From: Candidatus Sphingobacterium stercoripullorum
GTDB taxonomy: Bacteria > Bacteroidota > Bacteroidia > Sphingobacteriales > Sphingobacteriaceae
DNA: 5,648 nucleotides
NCBI GenBank assembly: GCA_019114715.1
Contig: DXEZ01000186.1
Coordinates: forward strand, 1 to 5,648
Direction of reading: 5' to 3'
The notes beneath the pieces are model-generated. The model did no database searches. It was not told the DNA's origin and worked only from the letters and a program-made list of their open reading frames with translations. The position numbers were made by a program, and so were the translations under genes. Shown here piece after piece: positions 1 through 5,648 of this stretch (positions are counted from its first letter, which is position 1; each line of letters begins with the position of its first letter).

Positions 1-1
1 T

Positions 2-184
2 GACAAGGGAGGTGTTAGTTATGTATCGGCCAGCACATTGGATAACGACCTTAAGCAACATACCTGGCTGGAGAATTCCTCATCCGTTATAGATGACTCT
101 ATATCAGTGGAAATTTCAGAAGCAAGCAAAAAAACAAGCCAACCTATGCGGACAATAGTAACCGAAAAAGTTAATAGAAAATAG
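2..184 (+). CDS. Small hypothetical protein, 3' end only (5' cut by window edge)
   Basis: An open frame runs from the window edge to a TAG stop and encodes the last 60 residues of a protein whose start lies outside the window. I do not recognise a named family. The fragment is hydrophilic, with no membrane segment or Cys cluster. It contains H-T-W (fragment residues 20-22) and then a D-S-I-S-V-E-I-S-E-A-S-K stretch (residues 32-43). The complete small protein encoded next door has H-I-W and D-E-I-K-I-K-Y-Q-E-I-T-K at nearly the same spacing, so I infer that the two are distant paralogues. The shared layout supports this being real coding sequence despite the missing start. The gap to the next gene is 53 bases on the same strand, so co-transcription is plausible. 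The function is unknown. Confidence 0.6.
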   Translation, partial: DKGGVSYVSASTLDNDLKQHTWLENSSSVIDDSISVEISEASKKTSQPMRTIVTEKVNRK

Positions 185-226
185 AAATTAGAGTTTTTTA
201 TTGAACTAGAAAATGAATTAAAACAT

Positions 227-232
227 AGAGGG
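227..232 (+). promoter_or_regulatory. Ribosome binding site of the 85-residue small gene
   Basis: AGAGGG lies five bases before the ATG at 238, a good Shine-Dalgarno match at normal spacing. It supports both the chosen start and the reality of this short gene. No convincing Bacteroidota-type promoter (TAnnTTTG) was seen in the 53-base gap upstream, so the gene may be transcribed from further upstream. Confidence 0.55.
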
Positions 233-237
233 TTATT

Positions 238-495
238 ATGAAGGGGTATCAGACTTTAATCAATAATAGCCAGAGGATAACAGGTGGTATATCTGAGGGC
301 AGCACTATGGTTCTCATAACTTTTAAAGACGGGCAGTTTCGTATTTTATTTAATAGTATGGATGATACTGGTAAGATTTCTCATATATGGTATACTGGTA
401 ATTTGACAGTGGGTGATGAGATAAAAATAAAATATCAAGAGATTACCAAAGCGATCAATCCTGTGCAAGTTGTAGACTATAATAATCAGAAATAA
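238..495 (+). CDS. Small hypothetical protein (85 residues)
   Basis: This is a complete short gene with an ATG start, a good AGAGGG ribosome binding site and a TAA stop. The product is a soluble, probably cytoplasmic protein with no signal peptide or transmembrane segment. The sequence suggests mostly beta strands: alternating hydrophobic stretches at about residues 22-38 (STMVLITF, then QFRILF), an HIW motif at 49-51, and a C-terminal L-T-V-G-D-E-I-K-I-K-Y-Q-E segment at 56-68 ending near P75. The 'L-x-VGD-x-I-x-I-x-x-x-E ... P' ending resembles one I associate with small uncharacterised bacterial proteins, but I cannot name a family. The partial gene just upstream encodes a related C-terminus, so this looks like a tandem duplicated pair. 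A role as an accessory or immunity-type protein is possible, but nothing here demonstrates it. Confidence 0.7.
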   Translation: MKGYQTLINNSQRITGGISEGSTMVLITFKDGQFRILFNSMDDTGKISHIWYTGNLTVGDEIKIKYQEITKAINPVQVVDYNNQK

Positions 496-504
496 TTAAA
501 TAAA

Positions 505-591
505 ATGGCGCTGGATAAATATTACAGTATGAGAGAAGAATTAATAAATGAAGGAATACTTCAAAAAACGGACAATGAAAAAGGTGATTGA
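505..591 (+). CDS. Doubtful 28-residue ORF or remnant
   Basis: A short frame starts with ATG nine bases after the preceding stop and ends at TGA. It encodes a charged peptide containing S-M-R-E-E-L-I-N-E-G-I-L. No ribosome binding site is visible: the bases before the ATG are just A and T. The [LM]-R-E-E-L-I-x-E-G-I-L pattern faintly recalls the start of DUF4357-type domains, which continue into a Ser-Pro-Ser-Ala-rich segment. No such continuation is visible in any forward frame before 665. It may be a decayed gene end, a translationally coupled micro-peptide or chance. The position directly downstream of the 85-residue gene is the only contextual support. Confidence 0.2.
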   Translation: MALDKYYSMREELINEGILQKTDNEKGD

Positions 592-665
592 TCGTGGCGG
601 ATAGCTATACAGCCAAACAGAATTAACCTCCAACAAAAGTAAACTATTCACTTAAAACCACTAAG
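592..665. other. Gap between convergent genes
   Basis: This short AT-rich stretch separates the rightward small genes from the leftward operon. No ORF of note, RNA gene or strong terminator is seen here. The only structure is a weak hairpin overlapping its right end, listed separately. Confidence 0.5.
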
Positions 666-675
666 CTACCGCTTA
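662..675 (-). terminator. Weak candidate terminator after the phosphoesterase gene
   Basis: TAAGC and GCTTA form a perfect 5-bp stem around a 4-base loop and overlap the stop codon of the leftward gene. On the - strand it is followed by GTGGTTTTAAG, which has only a short T run. A second TAAGC at 686-690 could pair with the same GCTTA. The stem is short and not GC-rich, so this is only a candidate for ending the mutS operon transcript. Confidence 0.2.
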
Positions 676-1160
676 CCTAGCTCGATAAGCTCTAAATTCT
701 CAATCCTATCTCCATTTATTTCAAATCGCATAAGCGTACGCACGGTATGCCAGCCTTGCTTACCTACAGCACCTGGGTTTAGGTGTAATAACTTTAAGTT
801 TTTATCGTATTGCACTTTTACAATATGGGAGTGGCCAGCAATAAATAATGCAGGTGGGTTTGCTTTTAACTCCCGGCTCACTAAAGATGAGTACCTACCT
901 GGATAGCCTCCAATATGCGTTATCCAGACGTCAACTTGCTCACATTGAAACTGCTGATGCTCCGGGCAAAGCTGACGCACGGCCTGATCATCAATATTAC
1001 CAAATACTGCTTTTAAGGGCTTGAATTTAGATAGTTGTTCAATAATTTCTACGCTACCTATGTCTCCAGCATGCCAAACTTCGTCGCAATCCTGGAAATA
1101 CTGAAAAACACTAGGATCCAAATAACCATGCGTATCGGATAAAAGACCAATTTTCCTCAT
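666..1160 (-). CDS. YfcE/MJ0936-type metallophosphoesterase
   Basis: This is a soluble cytoplasmic phosphoesterase of the calcineurin-like superfamily, in the small YfcE/MJ0936 group, which hydrolyses phosphodiester model substrates using two metal ions. The full metal-binding set is visible: D9 and H11 in S-D-T-H-G, D33 in H-A-G-D, N55 in F-G-N-I-D, H82 in I-T-H-I-G-G, and H110 and H112 in G-H-S-H. The typical L-N-P-G-A segment follows at 127-131. At 164 residues its length is normal for the family. The ATG start places D9 where expected and lies one base after the stop of the methyltransferase gene, so this is the last gene of a tight operon; no Shine-Dalgarno is seen, suggesting coupling to upstream translation. 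The physiological substrate is not known for most of this group and cannot be read from the sequence. Confidence 0.93.
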   Translation of the reverse strand: MRKIGLLSDTHGYLDPSVFQYFQDCDEVWHAGDIGSVEIIEQLSKFKPLKAVFGNIDDQAVRQLCPEHQQFQCEQVDVWITHIGGYPGRYSSLVSRELKANPPALFIAGHSHIVKVQYDKNLKLLHLNPGAVGKQGWHTVRTLMRFEINGDRIENLELIELGKR

Positions 1161-1161
1161 A

Positions 1162-1881
1162 TCAAAAAGCTAAAAAGAAAGGGGCTAACAATTCTTTATA
1201 TTGCCGGCTGTACTGCCCTTTATTTTCGTAAATAATAAACTCTTCCTCCTTAATGTCGTCAACCTGCTGTTTCCCCCATTTTACAATCTTTCTAATAACG
1301 GGACTTTCATCAAATGAACGAATCCAGAGCACCTCCTGGCGGAAGAAACCTTCTTTTTTAGCGATCTCCTCTAAAGATGCCGAGATAATTGAGGGAAGCA
1401 CCAGCTGCAGGCAACCGTGATCTCCTAAAAGACGGGCCGCTTTCTGAAATAACTCTTTGAAAAACAAGATATCACTATGGCGAGCCTGGGATTTTCTTTC
1501 ATCGTGGTTTTTTAATGAATGCAGGTGATAAGGAGGATTGCTAACCACCCAGTCGTAGGCCTCCCCGTCGACAAGGTCTTGAAAAGAAGACTTAAACACT
1601 TCTAAGCGATTGGAGAACCTAGAGGCCTTAAAGTTTTTGGCAGCGACATCCGCAGCTTTTAAATCTATTTCAACTCCATCTATAATTGCATTTGGGAAAC
1701 GCTGCGCTAACATCAAAGCGATGACTCCGGTGCCAGTACCTATATCTAAAACACGGACGTGTTTATTAGGAAGATGTGCATAAGCGCCTAATAGTACGCC
1801 ATCGGTATTTATTCGCATGGCACAACCACTCTGATCTACAGAAAACTCTTTGAACCTAAAAACGTCCTTCATCCCCAGCAC
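1162..1881 (-). CDS. trmN6: tRNA1(Val) A37 N6-methyltransferase (TrmN6/YfiC type)
   Basis: This is an S-adenosylmethionine-dependent class I methyltransferase. E. coli TrmN6 (YfiC) methylates N6 of adenine 37, next to the anticodon of tRNA1(Val). The protein starts with the family hallmark F-R-F-K-E-F-S-V-D-Q followed by C-A-M-R-I-N-T-D-G-V-L-L-G-A (20-33). Next come the SAM-binding loop D-I-G-T-G-T-G (46-52), an acidic strand end G-V-E-I-D (69-73) and the amino-methyltransferase catalytic motif N-P-P-Y (115-118). Its length of 239 residues is close to that of E. coli TrmN6. The longest frame begins with GTG directly after the mutS stop; the ATG three codons in (first base at 1872, 236 residues) fits the family N-terminus at least as well, and neither has a clear Shine-Dalgarno. 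The family assignment is strong; the exact tRNA target is inferred from homology. Confidence 0.9.
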   Translation of the reverse strand: MLGMKDVFRFKEFSVDQSGCAMRINTDGVLLGAYAHLPNKHVRVLDIGTGTGVIALMLAQRFPNAIIDGVEIDLKAADVAAKNFKASRFSNRLEVFKSSFQDLVDGEAYDWVVSNPPYHLHSLKNHDERKSQARHSDILFFKELFQKAARLLGDHGCLQLVLPSIISASLEEIAKKEGFFRQEVLWIRSFDESPVIRKIVKWGKQQVDDIKEEEFIIYENKGQYSRQYKELLAPFFLAF

Positions 1882-4503
1882 TTATTTTTTCAGCACCTGC
1901 TGAATCTCATCCAGCTTCATCATAGCCTCAATAGGCGTTAAAGCATTTAAGTCCAGATTATTGAGCATATCTCGAATACGCTCTAAAACGGGGTCATCTA
2001 CGGCAAACATCTGCAGTTGATACGCTTGCTTTTGTATTTTCCGCATATTGTCTTTAATATTTTTCCCACCTGTCCTCTCCTGCTCTAGTCTCTTAAGAAT
2101 CTCTGAGGATCTTTCCACCAGCTTGGAAGGCATTCCAGCCAGCTTGGCTACATGAATACCAAAGCTATGCTCGGACCCGCCTGGAACTAATTTCCTAAGA
2201 AAAATAACTTTGTTGTTGTATTCCTTTACTGAGACGTTGAAGTTCTTCACCCGCGGTAAAAACTCTGTCAATTCATTGAGCTCGTGGTAATGGGTGGCAA
2301 ATAGAGTTTTGGCTTTGCAAGAAGGGTGTTCGTGTAAGTATTCTACTATGGCCCAGGCAATCGATATCCCGTCATAAGTACTGGTTCCTCTTCCAATCTC
2401 ATCTAATAAAACTAAACTCCGATCCGATAGGTTGTTCATGATACTCGCCGTCTCATTCATCTCCACCATGAAAGTCGACTCCCCAGAAGACAGGTTATCC
2501 GAGGCCCCCACGCGGGTGAATATCTTATCGACGATTCCTATTTGAGCAACTTTTGCCGGAACAAAGCATCCCATTTGAGCCATTAAAACAATGAGGCCAA
2601 CCTGCCGTAATAATGCCGACTTACCTGCCATATTGGGTCCAGTGATGATTATCACCTGCTGCGAATCATTGTCTAGAAACACATCGTTGGTAATGTAATC
2701 TTCCCCCAGTGGCAGGCTCTGCTCAATAACAGGGTGCCTACCACCTTTAATATCGATAACCTTACTGGAGGAAATCTCCGGCTTAGTGTAATAGTTTTTC
2801 TCTGCTATATAAGCAAAGTTTAGCAAAACATCGAGCTGAGCAATTAACTGTGCGTTCCTTTGAATAGGCTGTATGTGCATAGTCAGCTCGGATAGGAGCT
2901 CCTGGAAAAGCCTAGTTTCTAAAGCTAAGATCTTCTCTTCGGCGCCCAATATTTGCTCTTCATAGTTTTTTAGCTCTTGGGTAATATACCGCTCGGCATT
3001 AACTAAAGTTTGTTTTCTGACCCAACTCTCCGGCACTTTATCTTTATGGGTATTGGTGACCTCCAAATAATATCCAAACACATTATTAAAGGCAATCTTC
3101 AAAGAGGGTATACCGGTAATCTCTGATTCTCGTTTTTGTATTTCAAGAAGGTTATCCTTCCCACCGAAAGCAATTTTTCGAAGTGCATCGAGCTCCTCAT
3201 TCACGCCCTCTTTAATCACGCCCCCTTTATTCACATGAACGGGCGGATCTTCTTGAATTTCCTTTTCCAAACGGCTACGAATTTCCAAGCAAGGATTTAG
3301 CTGCTGCCCTACCTCTTTTAAAATTTCTGAATCTGTATTTAATAACTGATTTTTAATCTCCTCCACTGCATCCAGTCCCACCTTCAAGCGAGAAAGCTCC
3401 CTTGGGTTTGCTTTTAGCAGTCCAATTTTACTAACCAAACGCTCCAAGTCTCCGATTCCTGAAATAGTCTCAATCAGCTCATGGCGCAAGTCGTTGTCCT
3501 TATAAAAGTAGTCCACTACTTCGAGCCTCTCTTGGATAAGCTTCTCTTCTTTCAAAGGCATGACCACCCATCTTTTAAGGAGCCTCGCCCCCATGGGCGA
3601 TGAGGTGTGATCGAGTACCTTTACTAGCGTCAGGGCATCTTCATGAGGAGAACCGATAAGCTCTAGATTTCTTATCGTGAAGCGGTCTAGCCACATGTAT
3701 CTATCTTCCTCGATTCTTGAAATCTTAGCTATATGAGGAAGGTTGTTGTGGTGGTTCTCATTCAGATAATGCAAAGTTACACCCGCGGCGATAACCCCTA
3801 CTGTTTGCCTTTCAACGCCAAAGCCTTTCAATGAATTCACCTCGAAGTGTTTCTCCAGGTGTTCTCTCGCATAGTCTCCCGTGTACACCCACTCATCTAA
3901 GGTGTAGGTATAATAATGCCTCCCAAATAAGCCCTCAAAATCCATCAGTTGCTTTTTGGGGAGTATCACCTCACTTGGCTTGAAACTTTGAAGTAACTTA
4001 TCTATATAATCTACAGACCCTTGAGCCAGTAAAAACTCTCCAGTGGAAATATCTAAAAACGATATCCCTATAGTTTTCTTTACAAAAAACACGGAAGCCA
4101 GGTAGTTATTAGCCTTTTGCTCTAATATGTTGTCGTTATAGGAAACGCCAGGCGTGACCAGCTCGGTAACACCGCGCTTAACAATCGTTTTGGCTTGCTT
4201 AGGGTCTTCTAACTGCTCACAAACGGCGACCCTTTGTCCTGCACGAACTAGTTTCGGCAGGTAGGTTTCCAGAGAGTGGTGTGGAAAGCCCGCTAATGCG
4301 GTTTCTGACTCTCTACCATTCCCACGCTTTGTAAGCACAATACCAAGTATTTGTGATGCTTTAATAGCATCTTCACCGAAGGTTTCATAGAAGTCCCCCA
4401 CTCTAAACAACAAAATAGCTCCTGGATACTGCTGCTTGATGTTGTTATATTGAGCCATTAAAGGCGTTTGCTTTACTGCTTTTGATTTTTCTTTTTTTGC
4501 CAA
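1882..4503 (-). CDS. mutS: DNA mismatch repair protein MutS
   Basis: MutS is an ATPase that recognises mismatched bases and small loops in DNA and recruits MutL for post-replicative repair. At 873 residues it is full length. The N-terminal domain has the mismatch-wedging F-Y-E (F38, E40) in F-R-V-G-D-F-Y-E-T-F-G. Connector, lever and clamp regions follow (about 120-580, including N-A-E-R-Y-I-T-Q-E-L at 502-511). The ATPase has Walker A G-P-N-M-A-G-K-S (622-629), the signature V-G-A-S-D-N-L-S-S-G-E-S-T-F-M-V-E-M-N-E (665-684), Walker B L-V-L-L-D-E-I-G-R-G-T-S (D701, E702) and A-T-H-Y-H-E-L (736-742). Near the C-terminus Q-L-Q-M-F (829-833) matches the beta-clamp-binding pattern. The start is TTG with a strong Shine-Dalgarno; the first ATG, at codon 16, would remove only the basic leader and T-P-L. 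The next gene begins directly after its stop. Confidence 0.98.
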   Translation of the reverse strand: MAKKEKSKAVKQTPLMAQYNNIKQQYPGAILLFRVGDFYETFGEDAIKASQILGIVLTKRGNGRESETALAGFPHHSLETYLPKLVRAGQRVAVCEQLEDPKQAKTIVKRGVTELVTPGVSYNDNILEQKANNYLASVFFVKKTIGISFLDISTGEFLLAQGSVDYIDKLLQSFKPSEVILPKKQLMDFEGLFGRHYYTYTLDEWVYTGDYAREHLEKHFEVNSLKGFGVERQTVGVIAAGVTLHYLNENHHNNLPHIAKISRIEEDRYMWLDRFTIRNLELIGSPHEDALTLVKVLDHTSSPMGARLLKRWVVMPLKEEKLIQERLEVVDYFYKDNDLRHELIETISGIGDLERLVSKIGLLKANPRELSRLKVGLDAVEEIKNQLLNTDSEILKEVGQQLNPCLEIRSRLEKEIQEDPPVHVNKGGVIKEGVNEELDALRKIAFGGKDNLLEIQKRESEITGIPSLKIAFNNVFGYYLEVTNTHKDKVPESWVRKQTLVNAERYITQELKNYEEQILGAEEKILALETRLFQELLSELTMHIQPIQRNAQLIAQLDVLLNFAYIAEKNYYTKPEISSSKVIDIKGGRHPVIEQSLPLGEDYITNDVFLDNDSQQVIIITGPNMAGKSALLRQVGLIVLMAQMGCFVPAKVAQIGIVDKIFTRVGASDNLSSGESTFMVEMNETASIMNNLSDRSLVLLDEIGRGTSTYDGISIAWAIVEYLHEHPSCKAKTLFATHYHELNELTEFLPRVKNFNVSVKEYNNKVIFLRKLVPGGSEHSFGIHVAKLAGMPSKLVERSSEILKRLEQERTGGKNIKDNMRKIQKQAYQLQMFAVDDPVLERIRDMLNNLDLNALTPIEAMMKLDEIQQVLKK

Positions 4504-4508
4504 TTTAT

Positions 4509-4514
4509 CCCCTC
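4509..4514 (-). promoter_or_regulatory. Strong ribosome binding site fixing the TTG start of mutS
   Basis: On the - strand GAGGGG lies five bases before the TTG at 4503-4501. This good Shine-Dalgarno match at ideal spacing is the main reason for preferring the rare TTG start over the internal ATG at 4458-4456. The encoded leader (A-K-K-E-K-S-K-A-V-K-Q-T-P-L) also looks like the Lys-rich N-terminus usual for Bacteroidota MutS proteins. Confidence 0.65.
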
Positions 4515-4529
4515 TTTATTCTCGCCTGT

Positions 4530-4569
4530 AAAAATAAAAAATTAAACAGCAACTCCTCAATAGATTGCT
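4530..4569 (-). terminator. Weak hairpin plus T-rich tract between peptidase gene and mutS
   Basis: In the 78-base gap, on the - strand, AGCAAT and GTTGCT can form a 6-bp stem (one G-U pair) around a 10-base loop, at 4569-4548. A long T-rich run (about 4546-4530) follows. This is the layout of a Rho-independent terminator, but the stem is weak. The same AT-rich segment, including TATTTTTA, could instead be part of a mutS promoter, though a full Bacteroidota -7 TAnnTTTG element is not seen. Partial termination with mutS read-through is possible. Confidence 0.3.
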
Positions 4570-4581
4570 TGCAGAATATTT

Positions 4582-5634
4582 TTATTCATAAAGCTGGATA
4601 TTCATTTCCCCCGATTCACTGATATAAGCTCTATACATCCCTTTCGTATTAAAGGGCATGGCTACATTGCCACGGTTATCGAGGGCAATTATCCCCCCAT
4701 TTCCGCCAAGCTCTCCAATTTGATCGATTACCGCTTGGGAGGCCTCGCTGACATCCTGCTTTAAATATTCCATCCGCCTAGCTACTTGTGAGGCTGCTGC
4801 TACTCGAATATAATATTCTCCCCACCCTGTGCAAGAGATTCCCACCTGATTATTTGCATAGGTCCCCGCGCCAATTACGGGAGAGTCGCCAATTCTACCG
4901 TAGCGCTTATTGGTCATCCCCCCAGTGGAGGTCCCCGCCGTAATAGTACCACTGCCATCTAAGGCTACGCAGCCTACCGTACCGAACTTCTCATCTGTGG
5001 GCTCATCGTGGTCTAAGACGGTTTTATTTTCATCTTTCTCCATAGCTTTAAGAAGTCCATTATACCTTTTTTCAGTGTAAAAATATTCTGGGTCTACTAT
5101 CTCGAGCCCTACTTGAGTAGCAAACTCTTCGGCTCCTGGACCGCTCAACATCACATGGGGAGATTGCTCCATCACGGCAATTGCTGCTTTAATGGGATTT
5201 TTCACGGTCGTCACTCCCGCTACAGCTCCAGCATCTAGGTCACTACCCGTCATCACCGATGCATCCAATTCATTGGTTTTCTGGTGCGTAAAGACCGCTC
5301 CTTTTCCTGCATTAAAAAGAGGAGAATCTTCCATAACAACGATGCTCTGCTCCACTGCCTTTAAGCTACTCCCACCCTCGTTAATGATTTTATAACCTGC
5401 CTGCAGCGCATCTCGCAGAACTTCGATATAAGCCTGCTCCAAGGAGTCGCTCATATTTTTCTTTAAAATAGTACCAGCACCACCATGGATGACTAAAACT
5501 ACTTTGTCTTCTGGATTATTTGTTTCTTCCATCTCTTGATCTTTATTATGGCCAGTATTGCAGCTCCATGCTAGAAAAACGGCACTCAAAATTACTGCAC
5601 TTAGAAATTTGCTCTTAAAAGGTTTCATCATCAT
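4582..5634 (-). CDS. Isoaspartyl peptidase/L-asparaginase, lipoprotein type (Ntn-hydrolase, plant-type asparaginase family)
   Basis: Enzymes of this family hydrolyse beta-aspartyl (isoaspartyl) dipeptides and often L-asparagine. They are made as a precursor that cleaves itself just before a catalytic threonine. Visible here are H-G-G-A-G (50-54), N-A-G-K-G-A-V-F-T (108-116), E-L-D-A-S-V-M (122-128), the cleavage and nucleophile site F-G-T-V-G (T219), G-T-S-T-G-G (234-239), the substrate-binding G-R-I-G-D-S-P (R247, D250) and the C-terminal A-M-P-F-N-T-K-G-M-Y-R. Cleavage would give an alpha chain ending at G218 and a 132-residue beta chain. Residues 1-24 are a basic then hydrophobic signal peptide ending in L-A-W-S before C25, a loose lipobox, so export and lipid anchoring are inferred. 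Three ATG codons in a row make the exact start ambiguous by one or two residues; the first is at 5634. The gene ends 78 bases before mutS. Confidence 0.93.
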   Translation of the reverse strand: MMMKPFKSKFLSAVILSAVFLAWSCNTGHNKDQEMEETNNPEDKVVLVIHGGAGTILKKNMSDSLEQAYIEVLRDALQAGYKIINEGGSSLKAVEQSIVVMEDSPLFNAGKGAVFTHQKTNELDASVMTGSDLDAGAVAGVTTVKNPIKAAIAVMEQSPHVMLSGPGAEEFATQVGLEIVDPEYFYTEKRYNGLLKAMEKDENKTVLDHDEPTDEKFGTVGCVALDGSGTITAGTSTGGMTNKRYGRIGDSPVIGAGTYANNQVGISCTGWGEYYIRVAAASQVARRMEYLKQDVSEASQAVIDQIGELGGNGGIIALDNRGNVAMPFNTKGMYRAYISESGEMNIQLYE

Positions 5635-5648
5635 CTTTAGATTTATAT

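Noticed and set aside
575..606. ATG followed by a short K-K-V-I-D-R-G-G frame overlapping the end of the 28-codon ORF
   Set aside because: It stops within about ten codons and has no ribosome binding site or recognisable product.
661..695. Three TAAGC/GCTTA arms as a possible regulatory RNA or repeat array
   Set aside because: The arms are only five bases long and partly lie in the coding end of the phosphoesterase gene; only a weak terminator is worth noting.
4516..4550. AT-rich stretch before mutS as a Bacteroidota promoter
   Set aside because: TATTTTTA is near the -7 consensus TAnnTTTG but lacks the final G, and the nearest TTG upstream is too close for a proper -33 element. Not strong enough to list as a promoter.
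5192..5395. 67-codon open frame on the + strand
   Set aside because: It lies entirely opposite the well-supported isoaspartyl peptidase gene, its product has no recognisable features, and no ribosome binding site is evident; it is a shadow frame.

Overview
The window looks like ordinary chromosome from a member of the Bacteroidota, probably a Cytophagales-like relative. This is inferred from the character of the MutS and peptidase proteins, the loosely conserved lipobox and the moderate AT richness; no rRNA or other marker gene is present to confirm it.

Positions 1-591 (+ strand) hold small, unrecognised genes: the 3' end of one reading frame (2-184), a complete 85-codon gene with a good ribosome binding site (238-495), and a very doubtful 28-codon frame (505-591). 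The first two proteins appear to be distant tandem paralogues, sharing an HxW motif and a D-x-I-x-[VI]-x-x-x-E-x-[ST]-K motif. This is the least explained part of the window. Positions 592-665 are a short gap between convergent genes.

Positions 666-5634 hold four conserved genes on the - strand. In transcription order they are a lipoprotein-type isoaspartyl peptidase/asparaginase (5634-4582), mutS for DNA mismatch repair (4503-1882), a TrmN6/YfiC-type tRNA1(Val) A37 N6-methyltransferase (1881-1162) and a YfcE-type metallophosphoesterase (1160-666). The last three are packed with 0 and 1 bases between them and are almost certainly one operon. The peptidase lies 78 bases upstream of mutS; a weak hairpin with a T-rich tail in that gap may partly separate the two.

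The three operon genes share no obvious pathway (DNA repair, tRNA modification, phosphodiester hydrolysis); the close packing points to co-expression rather than a joint biochemical role. I see no mobile element, CRISPR array, tRNA or rRNA. I found no convincing novel system: the best lead is the pair of small related genes at the left edge, which is cut by the window boundary.
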